From Candidatus Omnitrophota bacterium (GTDB lineage: Bacteria; Omnitrophota; Gorgyraeia; 1-14-0-20-64-10; JACQQZ01): DNA of 8,545 bases. Shown piece by piece: positions 1 through 6,297 of this stretch (position 1 is its first letter; each line of letters starts with the position of its first letter). The position numbers and the translations under genes were made by a program. Location: contig JACQRF010000037.1 in assembly GCA_016206635.1 (NCBI GenBank), positions 1 through 8,545 of the forward strand, given 5' to 3'. The notes beneath the pieces are model-generated. The model did not search any database. It was not told the origin of the DNA and saw only the letters and a list, made by a program, of their open reading frames with translations.

Positions 1-750
1 CTCGTGGACGCCGGCGTGGCGGCGCCCGGCCGGCTGCTCGGCGCCGATCCGTCGCCGGCGCGCCGCGCGGCGCTGCGCCGGCTGACGATCCACGCGGCCG
101 GCTCGAACGTGGCGCTCGCGCGGGCCAGCGAGATCCTGCTGCTGGCCGTCAAGCCGCAGGAGATGCCGGCGGTATTGCGGGAGATCGCCCCGGCGCTGTC
201 GCCGGCGCAGCTCGTGATCTCCATCGCGGCCGGCCGCTCCACGCGTTGGATCGAGCGGCGGCTGCCAGTTCGCGTGCCGGTGGTGCGGGCGATGCCCAAT
301 ATGCCGGCGCAGATCGGGCAGGGGATCACCGTGTTGTGCCGGGGCCGCGCCGCGCGCCCGGCGCACGTGGCGGCCGCCCGCGCGATCTTCCGCGCGCTTG
401 GCGAGACGCTGGAGCTGCCGGAGCGCCACTTCCACGCGGTCACGGCGCTCAGCGGCAGCGGGCCGGCCTACGTGTTCTCTCTCATGGAGGCGATGCTTGC
501 CGCGGGGCGGAGGCTCAAGGTGCCGGCCGCCGCCCTGGAGCGGTTGGTGCGGCACACGGTTCTCGGCAGCGCGCAATTGGCCGCCTGCACCGGCGAGCCG
601 CCGGCAGTGCTGCGGGCGCGCGTGACGTCGAAGGGTGGCACGACGGAGGCCGCGTTGCGAACGTTTGAGCGGTCTGGCGTTCAGGCCGGCGTGGTGGCGG
701 GGATCCGCGCCGCGGCCCGCCGCTCCGCCCAATTGGAGGCGACTGCCTGA
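1..750 (+). CDS. proC: Pyrroline-5-carboxylate reductase, 5'-truncated by the window edge
   Basis: ProC performs the last step of proline synthesis in the cytoplasm, the NAD(P)H-dependent reduction of 1-pyrroline-5-carboxylate to L-proline. 249 residues are visible from the first base in frame. The first 20 or so residues, with the Rossmann glycine motif, lie upstream, so the GTG at base 4 is probably an internal codon rather than the start. Recognisable family motifs are LLLAVKPQ after the nucleotide-binding fold, SIAAG, VVRAMPNMPA, and then the C-terminal dimerisation and active-site domain with ALSGSGPAYVF (about bases 446-480) and VTSKGGTTEAAL. The usual family length is about 265-275 residues, which fits a short missing N-terminus. 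The TGA stop shares its last base with the ATG of the next gene, suggesting translational coupling. No frameshift or missing motif is seen in the visible part. Confidence 0.96.
   Translation, partial: LVDAGVAAPGRLLGADPSPARRAALRRLTIHAAGSNVALARASEILLLAVKPQEMPAVLREIAPALSPAQLVISIAAGRSTRWIERRLPVRVPVVRAMPNMPAQIGQGITVLCRGRAARPAHVAAARAIFRALGETLELPERHFHAVTALSGSGPAYVFSLMEAMLAAGRRLKVPAAALERLVRHTVLGSAQLAACTGEPPAVLRARVTSKGGTTEAALRTFERSGVQAGVVAGIRAAARRSAQLEATA
735..739 (+). promoter_or_regulatory. Shine-Dalgarno GGAGG for the yggT-family gene
   Basis: GGAGG lies within the last codons of proC, 10 bases before the ATG at 750. It is one of the few clear ribosome-binding sites in the window and supports that start. 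Confidence 0.6.
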
Positions 751-1049
751 TGTTCGTCCTCGGCAACTTTCTCTCGGCGGCCGCGCAGATCTTGTCAATT
801 CTGCTGACGATCATCTATTGGCTGGTCCTGATCCGCGCGCTCATCAGCTGGGTCAACCCCGACCCCGAGAACCCGATTGTCCGCTTCCTCTATGCGGCCA
901 CCGAACCGATCCTGGACCCGATCCGCCATCTGGTGCCGGCCTGGAAAATTGGGGTGGATATCTCCCCGATCCTGGCGTTCCTGCTGATCTTTTTCCTCCA
1001 GAAATTCCTCGTGACGACCTTGCTGGACCTGAGCGTGCGTCTGCGATGA
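750..1049 (+). CDS. yggT: YggT/YlmG-family integral membrane protein
   Basis: This is a 99-residue hydrophobic protein of the YggT (YlmG, plastid CCB3-like) family. Two membrane segments are visible, at about residues 8-32 and 69-92. Between them is the family signature: SWVNPDPENPIVR, followed by FLYAATEPILDPIRHLVP at about residues 46-63. Family members sit in the inner membrane and have been linked to cell-division or membrane-organisation functions and, in plastids, to cytochrome b6 haem attachment. The exact bacterial role is unsettled. Lying directly after proC is a very common arrangement for this family. The ATG overlaps the proC stop by one base (TGATG), and the TGA overlaps the next start as ATGA, so the three genes are probably translated together. 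The length is normal for the family. Confidence 0.93.
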   Translation: MFVLGNFLSAAAQILSILLTIIYWLVLIRALISWVNPDPENPIVRFLYAATEPILDPIRHLVPAWKIGVDISPILAFLLIFFLQKFLVTTLLDLSVRLR

Positions 1050-1870
1050 GCGCCGGCCTCTACGACCAGATCCAGGAGAGTCTCGCCGCGATCCGACGGA
1101 CGATCACGCTGACGCCGGAGGTGGCGGTGATCCTCGGCACCGGGCTTGGCCGGGTGGGGGAGCATCTCGAGTCCCCGCAGCGGTTGGCCTACTCGAAGAT
1201 CCCGCACTTCCCGGTTTCGACGGTGGAGAGCCACAAAGGGGAGCTCGTCGTCGGGACGCTGGGCGCCAAGACGGTGGCGGCCATGGAAGGCCGCTTCCAT
1301 GCGTACGAGGGCTATACCTTCCAGCAGGTGACCTATCCGGTCCGCGTGCTGCGGGCCCTCGGCGCGAAGGTCTTGATCGTCTCGAACGCCTGCGGCGGGA
1401 TGAACCCCGACTACCAGCCGGGGGATCTGATGGCGATCGCCGACCACATCAATCTCATGAACGGCAATCCGTTGATCGGCCCGAATGACGAGCGGCTGGG
1501 GGTCCGGTTCCCCGATCTCTCGGCGCCGTATGACCCGGCGTTGCTTGGGCTCGCCGCGCAGATCGCCCGCGAGGAGCAGATCCGGATGCACCAAGGGGTC
1601 TACGTCGCCGTGACCGGCCCGAATCTCGAGACGCGCGCGGAGTATGCCTTCCTGCGGCGGATCGGGGCCGACGTCGTCGGGATGTCCACGGTGCCGGAGG
1701 TGCTCGTCGGCGTGCACGCCGGGTTCCGCCTCTTCGGGATCAGCTGCGTGACTGATCGCTGCATCCCCGAGACGTTGAAGCCCACCACCGTCGAAGACGT
1801 TATCCGCGTGGCCACTGACGCCGAGCCGAAGATCACCCGTCTGATCACGCGGCTCATCGAGCGATTGTAG
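1046..1870 (+). CDS. punA: Purine nucleoside phosphorylase, trimeric (mammalian-like) family
   Basis: The enzyme splits purine (deoxy)nucleosides with phosphate into the free base and (deoxy)ribose-1-phosphate, a step in purine salvage. The 274-residue product aligns along its length with the trimeric PNP family (human PNP type), not the hexameric DeoD type. Visible motifs are the phosphate loop GTGLG (31-35), MEGRFHAYEGY with R83 and H85 (human R84/H86), SNACGG (N114, A115), GPNDERLGVRFPDLS (145-159), GPNLET with E195 (human E201), and GMSTVPEV (212-219). The base-specificity position, Asn243 in human PNP, is Asp237 here (codon 1754-1756), and human F200 is Leu. Asp at this position occurs in MTAP and, as I recall, in other bacterial branches, so the preferred base cannot be fixed from sequence alone. 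The start is the ATG overlapping the yggT stop (ATGA); a longer reading upstream would run through yggT in another frame and is rejected. The symbol is assigned by family. Confidence 0.93.
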   Translation: MSAGLYDQIQESLAAIRRTITLTPEVAVILGTGLGRVGEHLESPQRLAYSKIPHFPVSTVESHKGELVVGTLGAKTVAAMEGRFHAYEGYTFQQVTYPVRVLRALGAKVLIVSNACGGMNPDYQPGDLMAIADHINLMNGNPLIGPNDERLGVRFPDLSAPYDPALLGLAAQIAREEQIRMHQGVYVAVTGPNLETRAEYAFLRRIGADVVGMSTVPEVLVGVHAGFRLFGISCVTDRCIPETLKPTTVEDVIRVATDAEPKITRLITRLIERL

Positions 1871-1884
1871 CGCGCGGCTCAGCC

Positions 1885-4692
1885 ATGGGCGATTACCGGG
1901 CTACCCTGAACCTGCCGAAGACGACGTTCCCCATGAAGGCCAACCTGCCGGCGCGGGAGCCGGAGCGCTTGGCCCAGTGGACCGCCGCCACGTTGTACGA
2001 GCAGATCCGCGCCCGCCGGCGCGGGGCGCCGAAGTTCATCCTGCATGATGGGCCGCCATACGCCAACGGTGACATCCACATCGGCCATGCGCTGAATAAG
2101 GTCCTGAAGGACATCATCGTCCGCTACAAAACGATGCGCGGGTACGACGCCCCGTATGTCCCCGGCTGGGATTGCCACGGCCTCCCGATCGAACATGCGC
2201 TCCTCAAGGAGATGGGCAAGCGGAAGGACGAGGCGCCGCGGGGTTCCTTCCGGAAGCAGGCCCGCGCCTATGCCGAACGATACGTCGGCGTGCAGCGCGC
2301 GGCGTTCCAGCGGCTGGGGATCTCCGGCGACTGGGCCAGGCCGTATTTGACCATGGACCACGACTATCAAGCCGCGATCGCGGAATGCTTTTTCGCGCTG
2401 TACGGGCAGGGGTTCATCGAGCGGCGGCTGAAGCCGGTGCCGTGGTGCGCGGAGTGCGAGACGGCGCTCGCCGATGCGGAGTTGGAATACGAGACCAAAA
2501 CCTCCGACTCCATCTATGTCCGATTCACCATTCCTCCGGCCCACGTCCGCAAACAGTGGCCGGCGCTAGCAGGTGATCGTCCGGTGGCCGTCGTGGTGTG
2601 GACCACGACACCGTGGACTTTGCCGGCGAACGTCGGCCTCGCATTACATCCCGAGCTGACCTATGCCATCGTCGAGACGGCATCCGGTGAACGCTGGCTC
2701 GTGGCGAAGGCGCTCATCGAGCCATTGCGGGCACGGCTGGGTTGGGGCGAGACTCCCACCATCGTCGCATCAAATCTGGGTGAGGAACTCGAAGGCCTTA
2801 TTGCCCAGCACCCGTTCTTGCCGCGTACGGCCAATGTGATCACGGCCGATTTTGTCTCCAGCACCGACGGCACCGGGATCGTCCACATCGCCCCCGGCCA
2901 TGGCGAGGACGATTACCAGGCCGGCCATCTGAGGTACGGCCTGGACATTCTCTCCCCCGTGGACGCGAGGGGCCGGTTCACGCAAGAGTTCGAGCCATGC
3001 GCCGGCCAGCCGGTGTTCCAGGCCAACGGGGCGATTATCCAGATCTTGAGAGAGCGGGGGGCGCTCCTCGGGGAGCCGGGTCGACATCAGCATGAGTACC
3101 CCCACTGTTGGCGGTGCAAGCGGCCCATCCTGTTCCGGGCGACGCCGCAGTGGTTCCTCGATGTGGACCACCGGGATCTTCGGGCGCGGGCCAGCGCGGC
3201 GATTGACGCGCAAATCCAATTCACCCCGGCTTGGGGCAAGAACCGGATCGGCGCGATGATGGCGACGCGCCCCGACTGGTGCTTGTCGCGCCAGCGGGTC
3301 TGGGGCGTGCCGATCCCGATCATCACCTGCACGACGTGCGGCAAGGTGTACGCCACCGAATTGCAGGATGCCGTGGTCCGAGTGTTGCGCGAGCAGGGGG
3401 CCGACGCGTGGTTCGACGCGGCGCCCGAGGCGCTGGTTGGCTCACCCCCAACGTGCTGCAAGCGCCCAGCACTCCAGAAAGAGGACGACATCCTCGATGT
3501 CTGGTTTGACTCGGGCGCCAGCCATCACGCCGTGCTCTGGCCGCGGCGGGACGCCGATCTCGCGTTCCCGGCCGATCTGTACCTGGAGGGCAGCGACCAG
3601 CACCGCGGATGGTTCCAGACGTCGCTGCTGGTGGCGCTCGGCGTGCACGACGCGGCCCCGTTCAAGGGCGTGCTGACGCACGGCTTCGTCGTGGATGGCG
3701 AGGGGCGCAAGATGTCGAAGTCACTGGGCAACGTCATCGCCCCGCAGGACGTGCTGGCCACGCACGGGGCCGACATCCTGCGGTTGTGGGTGGCCGGCTG
3801 CGACTATGCCGATGACGTCCGGCTCTCCCCGCAGATCGTGGAGCAAGTCGCGGAGCTGTACCGGAAGATTCGGAACACGATGCGATTCGTGATCGGGAAC
3901 CTGGCCGATTTCGATCCCGCCGCGGATCGCGTGGCGCCGGACCGATTGACGATGGTGGACCGCTGGGCGATGGCCCGCGTCGCCGGGCTGGTCGAGGAGG
4001 TCACGGCGGCGTACGACGCGTACGAGTTTCACCGGGTCGTCCGGGCGGTCGGCGAGTTCTGCACCGTGGACCTGTCGAATTTTTACCTAGACCTTTTGAA
4101 GGATCGGTTGTATACATTGCCGCCAGCGGACCCCCGGCGGCGGTCCGCGCAGACCGCCCTGTGGGAAATCTATGAGGCGCTGGTCATCCTGTCCGCGCCG
4201 GTGATGCCGTTCACCGCTGACGAGGCGTGGGAGGCGCTGGCGCCGCGGCATCCCACGCCGAGCGTGCATCTGGCCGAGTGGCCGTCCTTACCGGTACCGG
4301 GTACCGGCGTGTGCCCGGTACCGGAAATCGCGGCCATGACCGCGTTCTTCGAGGTGCGCGACATCGCGCTGAAGGCGCTGGAGGCGCAGCGGATCGCCGG
4401 CGTGATTGGCGACCCGCGCGAGGCGGCGGTCACGATCACGGTGTCCAGCCCCGCCCAGTGGACGGCGCTGGAGCCGCTCGTGCCGGGACTCGCCGAGCTG
4501 CTCCTGACGTCGGCCGCGGAGGTCGTGCGTGGGACCGGGGCCGGCCCGGCGCAGGTGGCGGTCCGCCGGGCGCCGGGGACCAAGTGCGCCCGGTGCTGGC
4601 GGCATACCGTTGATGTCGGCCGGTCAGCCGAGTATCCGGATCTGTGCGCCCGGTGTGTCGAGGCGCTGACGGCGAAGGAACAGGTGCCATGA
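1885..4692 (+). CDS. ileS: Isoleucyl-tRNA synthetase
   Basis: IleRS is the cytoplasmic class I synthetase that charges tRNA(Ile) and hydrolyses mischarged valine. At 935 residues it has the normal bacterial (type 1) length. It begins MGDYRATLNLPKT, the usual family N-terminus, which fixes the ATG although no clear Shine-Dalgarno is present. The order is: HIGH motif at 65-68; a WCAEC zinc pair (C188/C191); the CP1 editing domain with WTTTPWTLPAN (239-249) and HIAPGHGEDDY (334-344, including H334 and D343); HCWRCK (C408/C411); a second cysteine group C482/C485 with C524/C525; DVWFDSG (538-544); KMSKS at 609-613; the helical anticodon-binding domain; and a C-terminal zinc finger C901/C904/C921/C924. 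The last site matches the E. coli-type C-terminal metal site. An unusual repeat-rich linker lies at residues 803-813. The stop overlaps the next start (ATGA). Confidence 0.98.
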   Translation: MGDYRATLNLPKTTFPMKANLPAREPERLAQWTAATLYEQIRARRRGAPKFILHDGPPYANGDIHIGHALNKVLKDIIVRYKTMRGYDAPYVPGWDCHGLPIEHALLKEMGKRKDEAPRGSFRKQARAYAERYVGVQRAAFQRLGISGDWARPYLTMDHDYQAAIAECFFALYGQGFIERRLKPVPWCAECETALADAELEYETKTSDSIYVRFTIPPAHVRKQWPALAGDRPVAVVVWTTTPWTLPANVGLALHPELTYAIVETASGERWLVAKALIEPLRARLGWGETPTIVASNLGEELEGLIAQHPFLPRTANVITADFVSSTDGTGIVHIAPGHGEDDYQAGHLRYGLDILSPVDARGRFTQEFEPCAGQPVFQANGAIIQILRERGALLGEPGRHQHEYPHCWRCKRPILFRATPQWFLDVDHRDLRARASAAIDAQIQFTPAWGKNRIGAMMATRPDWCLSRQRVWGVPIPIITCTTCGKVYATELQDAVVRVLREQGADAWFDAAPEALVGSPPTCCKRPALQKEDDILDVWFDSGASHHAVLWPRRDADLAFPADLYLEGSDQHRGWFQTSLLVALGVHDAAPFKGVLTHGFVVDGEGRKMSKSLGNVIAPQDVLATHGADILRLWVAGCDYADDVRLSPQIVEQVAELYRKIRNTMRFVIGNLADFDPAADRVAPDRLTMVDRWAMARVAGLVEEVTAAYDAYEFHRVVRAVGEFCTVDLSNFYLDLLKDRLYTLPPADPRRRSAQTALWEIYEALVILSAPVMPFTADEAWEALAPRHPTPSVHLAEWPSLPVPGTGVCPVPEIAAMTAFFEVRDIALKALEAQRIAGVIGDPREAAVTITVSSPAQWTALEPLVPGLAELLLTSAAEVVRGTGAGPAQVAVRRAPGTKCARCWRHTVDVGRSAEYPDLCARCVEALTAKEQVP
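4291..4324 (+). repeat. Clustered CCGGTACCGG palindromes inside ileS
   Basis: The perfect 10-base palindrome CCGGTACCGG occurs twice (4291-4300 and 4315-4324), 24 bases apart. A third GGTACC core lies between them in GGGTACCGG (4299-4307). The stretch is in frame and encodes the Pro/Gly/Val-rich linker around LPVPGTGVCPVPE, between the catalytic body and the late helical part of IleRS. It is either a small in-frame repeat expansion in a tolerant loop or a chance result of Pro-Val/Thr-Gly codons in GC-rich DNA. Confidence 0.6.
4674..4679 (+). promoter_or_regulatory. Shine-Dalgarno GAAGGA for the zinc-finger gene
   Basis: GAAGGA near the 3' end of ileS stands 9 bases before the ATG at 4689. 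It supports that start over the in-frame ATG two codons later. Confidence 0.55.
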
Positions 4693-5108
4693 CGATGAAA
4701 GGCGACGTGACCAAATACAAGAAACTCCTCCTGGCGAAGAAGGCGCGATTGCTCGCGGAGGTCAAGCATATCGAGAAAGACGCGCTGAAGCAGTCCCAGC
4801 GGGATGCCGCCGGCGATCTCTCCGGCTACAGCTTCCACATGGCGGATTCCGCGACGGACAATTACGACCGGGAATTCTCGCTCGGATTGGCGACGAACGC
4901 GCAGCGGATTCTCTACGAGATTGAGGAAGCGCTGAAGCGGATCACGGAGAAGCGGTTCGGCGCGTGCCTGAGCTGCGGCAAGCCGATCCCCAAGAAGCGG
5001 CTGACCGCCGTGCCGTACGCCAAGCTGTGCCTGCCGTGCCAATCGTCCGAGGAGAAGCAGCACCGGTCGGCCGGCGTGATTCTCCCGCCCGCGACCCCGT
5101 CGGAATAA
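4689..5108 (+). CDS. DksA/TraR-family C4 zinc-finger protein
   Basis: This is a 139-residue protein with a charged N-terminal helix (about 6-40), a middle loop, a second helix (about 60-90) and a C4 zinc finger, C93-x2-C96 and C114-x2-C117. That is the DksA/TraR/YteA layout. DksA proteins insert a coiled coil into the RNA polymerase secondary channel and, with ppGpp, retune rRNA and amino-acid promoters. The block DREFSLGLATNAQRILYEIEEALKRI (split here as residues 60-79 and 80-85) closely follows E. coli DksA. At the coiled-coil tip the E. coli DxxDxA motif reads H50-M-A-D53-S-A55, so the first Asp is missing and DksA-like action on initiation is not assured. The ATG overlaps the ileS stop (ATGA). 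A short gene of this class between ileS and lspA is familiar from several non-proteobacterial phyla. The family is certain; the specific target is not. Confidence 0.9.
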   Translation: MTMKGDVTKYKKLLLAKKARLLAEVKHIEKDALKQSQRDAAGDLSGYSFHMADSATDNYDREFSLGLATNAQRILYEIEEALKRITEKRFGACLSCGKPIPKKRLTAVPYAKLCLPCQSSEEKQHRSAGVILPPATPSE

Positions 5109-5114
5109 CCCCCG

Positions 5115-5555
5115 ATGCCGCGGCCGGGCAGCATCGGCGGGCTCGCGCTGGTCGTGGCAGGGCTCGATCAGGCCACCAAGTGGTGGGCGCTCCGCGCCCT
5201 CCCGCCCGGCGAATCGCTCCCGGTCGTCCCCGGCGTTTTGCATCTGACCCTCATGCGCAATCCCGGCGTCGCGTTCGGGCTGTTCGCCCGGCAGGGCGGC
5301 CTCGTCGTGGGGGTGGCGCTGCTGCTGGTCACGATCCTGGTGTTCTCGGCCCGAGGCCGGCCGGCGGCCGGCCCGCGCCCGTGGGGGATGGGGCTGATTC
5401 TCGGCGGTGCCGTCGGCAATCTCGTGGATCGCCTGCGGTTCGGCGCCGTCACCGACTTCCTCGATTTCCGCGTCTGGCCGGTGTTCAACGTGGCGGACAG
5501 CAGCATTACCATCGGGGCGTTGCTCATCGCCTGGGCTTGGTGGAAGGGGCGCTGA
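5115..5555 (+). CDS. lspA: Lipoprotein signal peptidase (signal peptidase II)
   Basis: LspA is the inner-membrane aspartyl protease that cuts the signal peptide from prolipoproteins just before the diacylglyceryl-modified cysteine. The 146-residue product has four hydrophobic segments (about 8-26, 62-78, 90-104 and 128-143). It carries the family motifs GLDQATKWW (D18), RNPGVAFGL (N49), GGAVGNLVDRL with catalytic D105, and VFNVADSSI with catalytic D128. The length is slightly short of the usual 150-170 residues but no motif is missing. The ATG lies 6 bases after the previous stop with no obvious Shine-Dalgarno; it is chosen because it leaves the normal short N-terminus before the DQxTK motif. 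It is followed after a single base by lgt, which supplies its substrates. Confidence 0.96.
   Translation: MPRPGSIGGLALVVAGLDQATKWWALRALPPGESLPVVPGVLHLTLMRNPGVAFGLFARQGGLVVGVALLLVTILVFSARGRPAAGPRPWGMGLILGGAVGNLVDRLRFGAVTDFLDFRVWPVFNVADSSITIGALLIAWAWWKGR
5544..5549 (+). promoter_or_regulatory. Shine-Dalgarno AAGGGG for lgt
   Basis: AAGGGG in the last codons of lspA is 7 bases before the GTG at 5557. It decides the GTG as the lgt start, since no ATG is available at the conserved N-terminus. Confidence 0.6.
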
Positions 5556-5556
5556 C

Positions 5557-6297
5557 GTGTACCCCATCGTGTTTCGTCTCGGCCCCGTCGCCCTCCACAC
5601 CTATGGCGTGTTGCTGGCGGTGGCCGTGCTGCTGGCCGTCCGGTTGGCGGCCCGCCAGGCGCCGCGCATCGGCCTGGAGCCCGGCCGGCTCGTGGATTTC
5701 TGTGTGTGGGTGGTGGTCGGTGGAGTGCTGGGCGCCCGCCTCGTCTACATCGCGCAGCATTGGCCGATGTATCGTGCCGCGCCGTGGGAAATGCTCCGCC
5801 TCGATCACGGCGGGCTAGTGTTCTATGGCGGGCTGCTCGGCGGCCTGATCACCGGCCTCGCGCTGGGCCAGCGGTGGCGCCTGCCGGGGTGGGCGACGGC
5901 CGACCTGCTCCTTCCGTATCTCGCATTGGCCCAGGCGATCGGCCGGATCGGCTGTTTCTTCAACGGCTGCTGCTACGGCCGCCCCACGACGGTCCCGTGG
6001 GGCATCACGTTTCCGGGGGACCCGTTCGCCCGCCACCCGACGCAGCTTTACGAATCCGCCGCGCTGTTCCTGCTGGCGGCCTTGCTGATCCGCCGCGCGC
6101 GCCGCCCCGTCGCGCCGGGCACGCAGGTCGCGTGGTACGCCATCGGGTATGGCGGCTGGCGGTTCGCCGTTGAGTTCCTGCGCGGCGATAATCCGGCCGT
6201 GCTCGGCCCGCTCACCTTCTCGCAGCTGCTCAGCGTCCTGCTGGCGCTCGTCGGCGTCTGGCTCCTCCGTCGTGGCCCGGCACACCGTCATCGTTGA
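5557..6297 (+). CDS. lgt: Prolipoprotein diacylglyceryl transferase
   Basis: Lgt is the inner-membrane enzyme that moves diacylglycerol from phosphatidylglycerol to the lipobox cysteine, the first step of lipoprotein maturation. The 246-residue product starts at GTG (MYPIVFRLGPVALHTYGVLL, a typical Lgt N-terminus) and has about seven hydrophobic segments. Key motifs are HGGLVFYGGLLGG (84-96), the Lgt signature GRIGCFFNGCCYG (129-141), RHPTQLYES (159-167), and WRFAVEFLRGD with R202 and E206, matching E. coli R239/E243. Compared with E. coli, the His103 position is Tyr90 and the Asn146 position is Cys133; both forms are common outside gammaproteobacteria. Length is a little below the E. coli enzyme (about 290), which is usual for this branch. 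Its 3' end overlaps rluD by 26 bases. Confidence 0.96.
   Translation: MYPIVFRLGPVALHTYGVLLAVAVLLAVRLAARQAPRIGLEPGRLVDFCVWVVVGGVLGARLVYIAQHWPMYRAAPWEMLRLDHGGLVFYGGLLGGLITGLALGQRWRLPGWATADLLLPYLALAQAIGRIGCFFNGCCYGRPTTVPWGITFPGDPFARHPTQLYESAALFLLAALLIRRARRPVAPGTQVAWYAIGYGGWRFAVEFLRGDNPAVLGPLTFSQLLSVLLALVGVWLLRRGPAHRHR

Noticed and set aside
1282..1301. Perfect 8-base inverted repeat CATGGAAG/CTTCCATG with a 4-base loop
   Set aside because: It encodes the catalytic MEGRFHAYEG motif of the PNP, so the symmetry is most likely a by-product of conserved codons.
890..1717. Antisense open frame of 275 codons opposite yggT and the PNP gene
   Set aside because: Composition-driven shadow; no motifs, and the sense strand encodes complete conserved proteins.
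4082..4116. AT-rich patch in ileS with a TATACA hexamer
   Set aside because: No -35-like hexamer at a proper distance, and no gene starts downstream.
4126..4148. 7-base inverted repeat GCGGACC/GGTCCGC in ileS
   Set aside because: GC-rich coding DNA with no T-run and no gene boundary nearby; not a terminator.
4170..5600. Long antisense open frame of 476 codons
   Set aside because: It runs opposite ileS, the zinc-finger gene and lspA, which have clear family motifs. Its product is Arg/Pro/His-rich with no recognisable domain, as expected for a GC-rich shadow frame.
4964..5818. Sense open frame of 284 codons across the zinc-finger, lspA and lgt genes
   Set aside because: It is out of frame with three recognised genes and encodes a low-complexity Arg/Ala/Pro-rich product.
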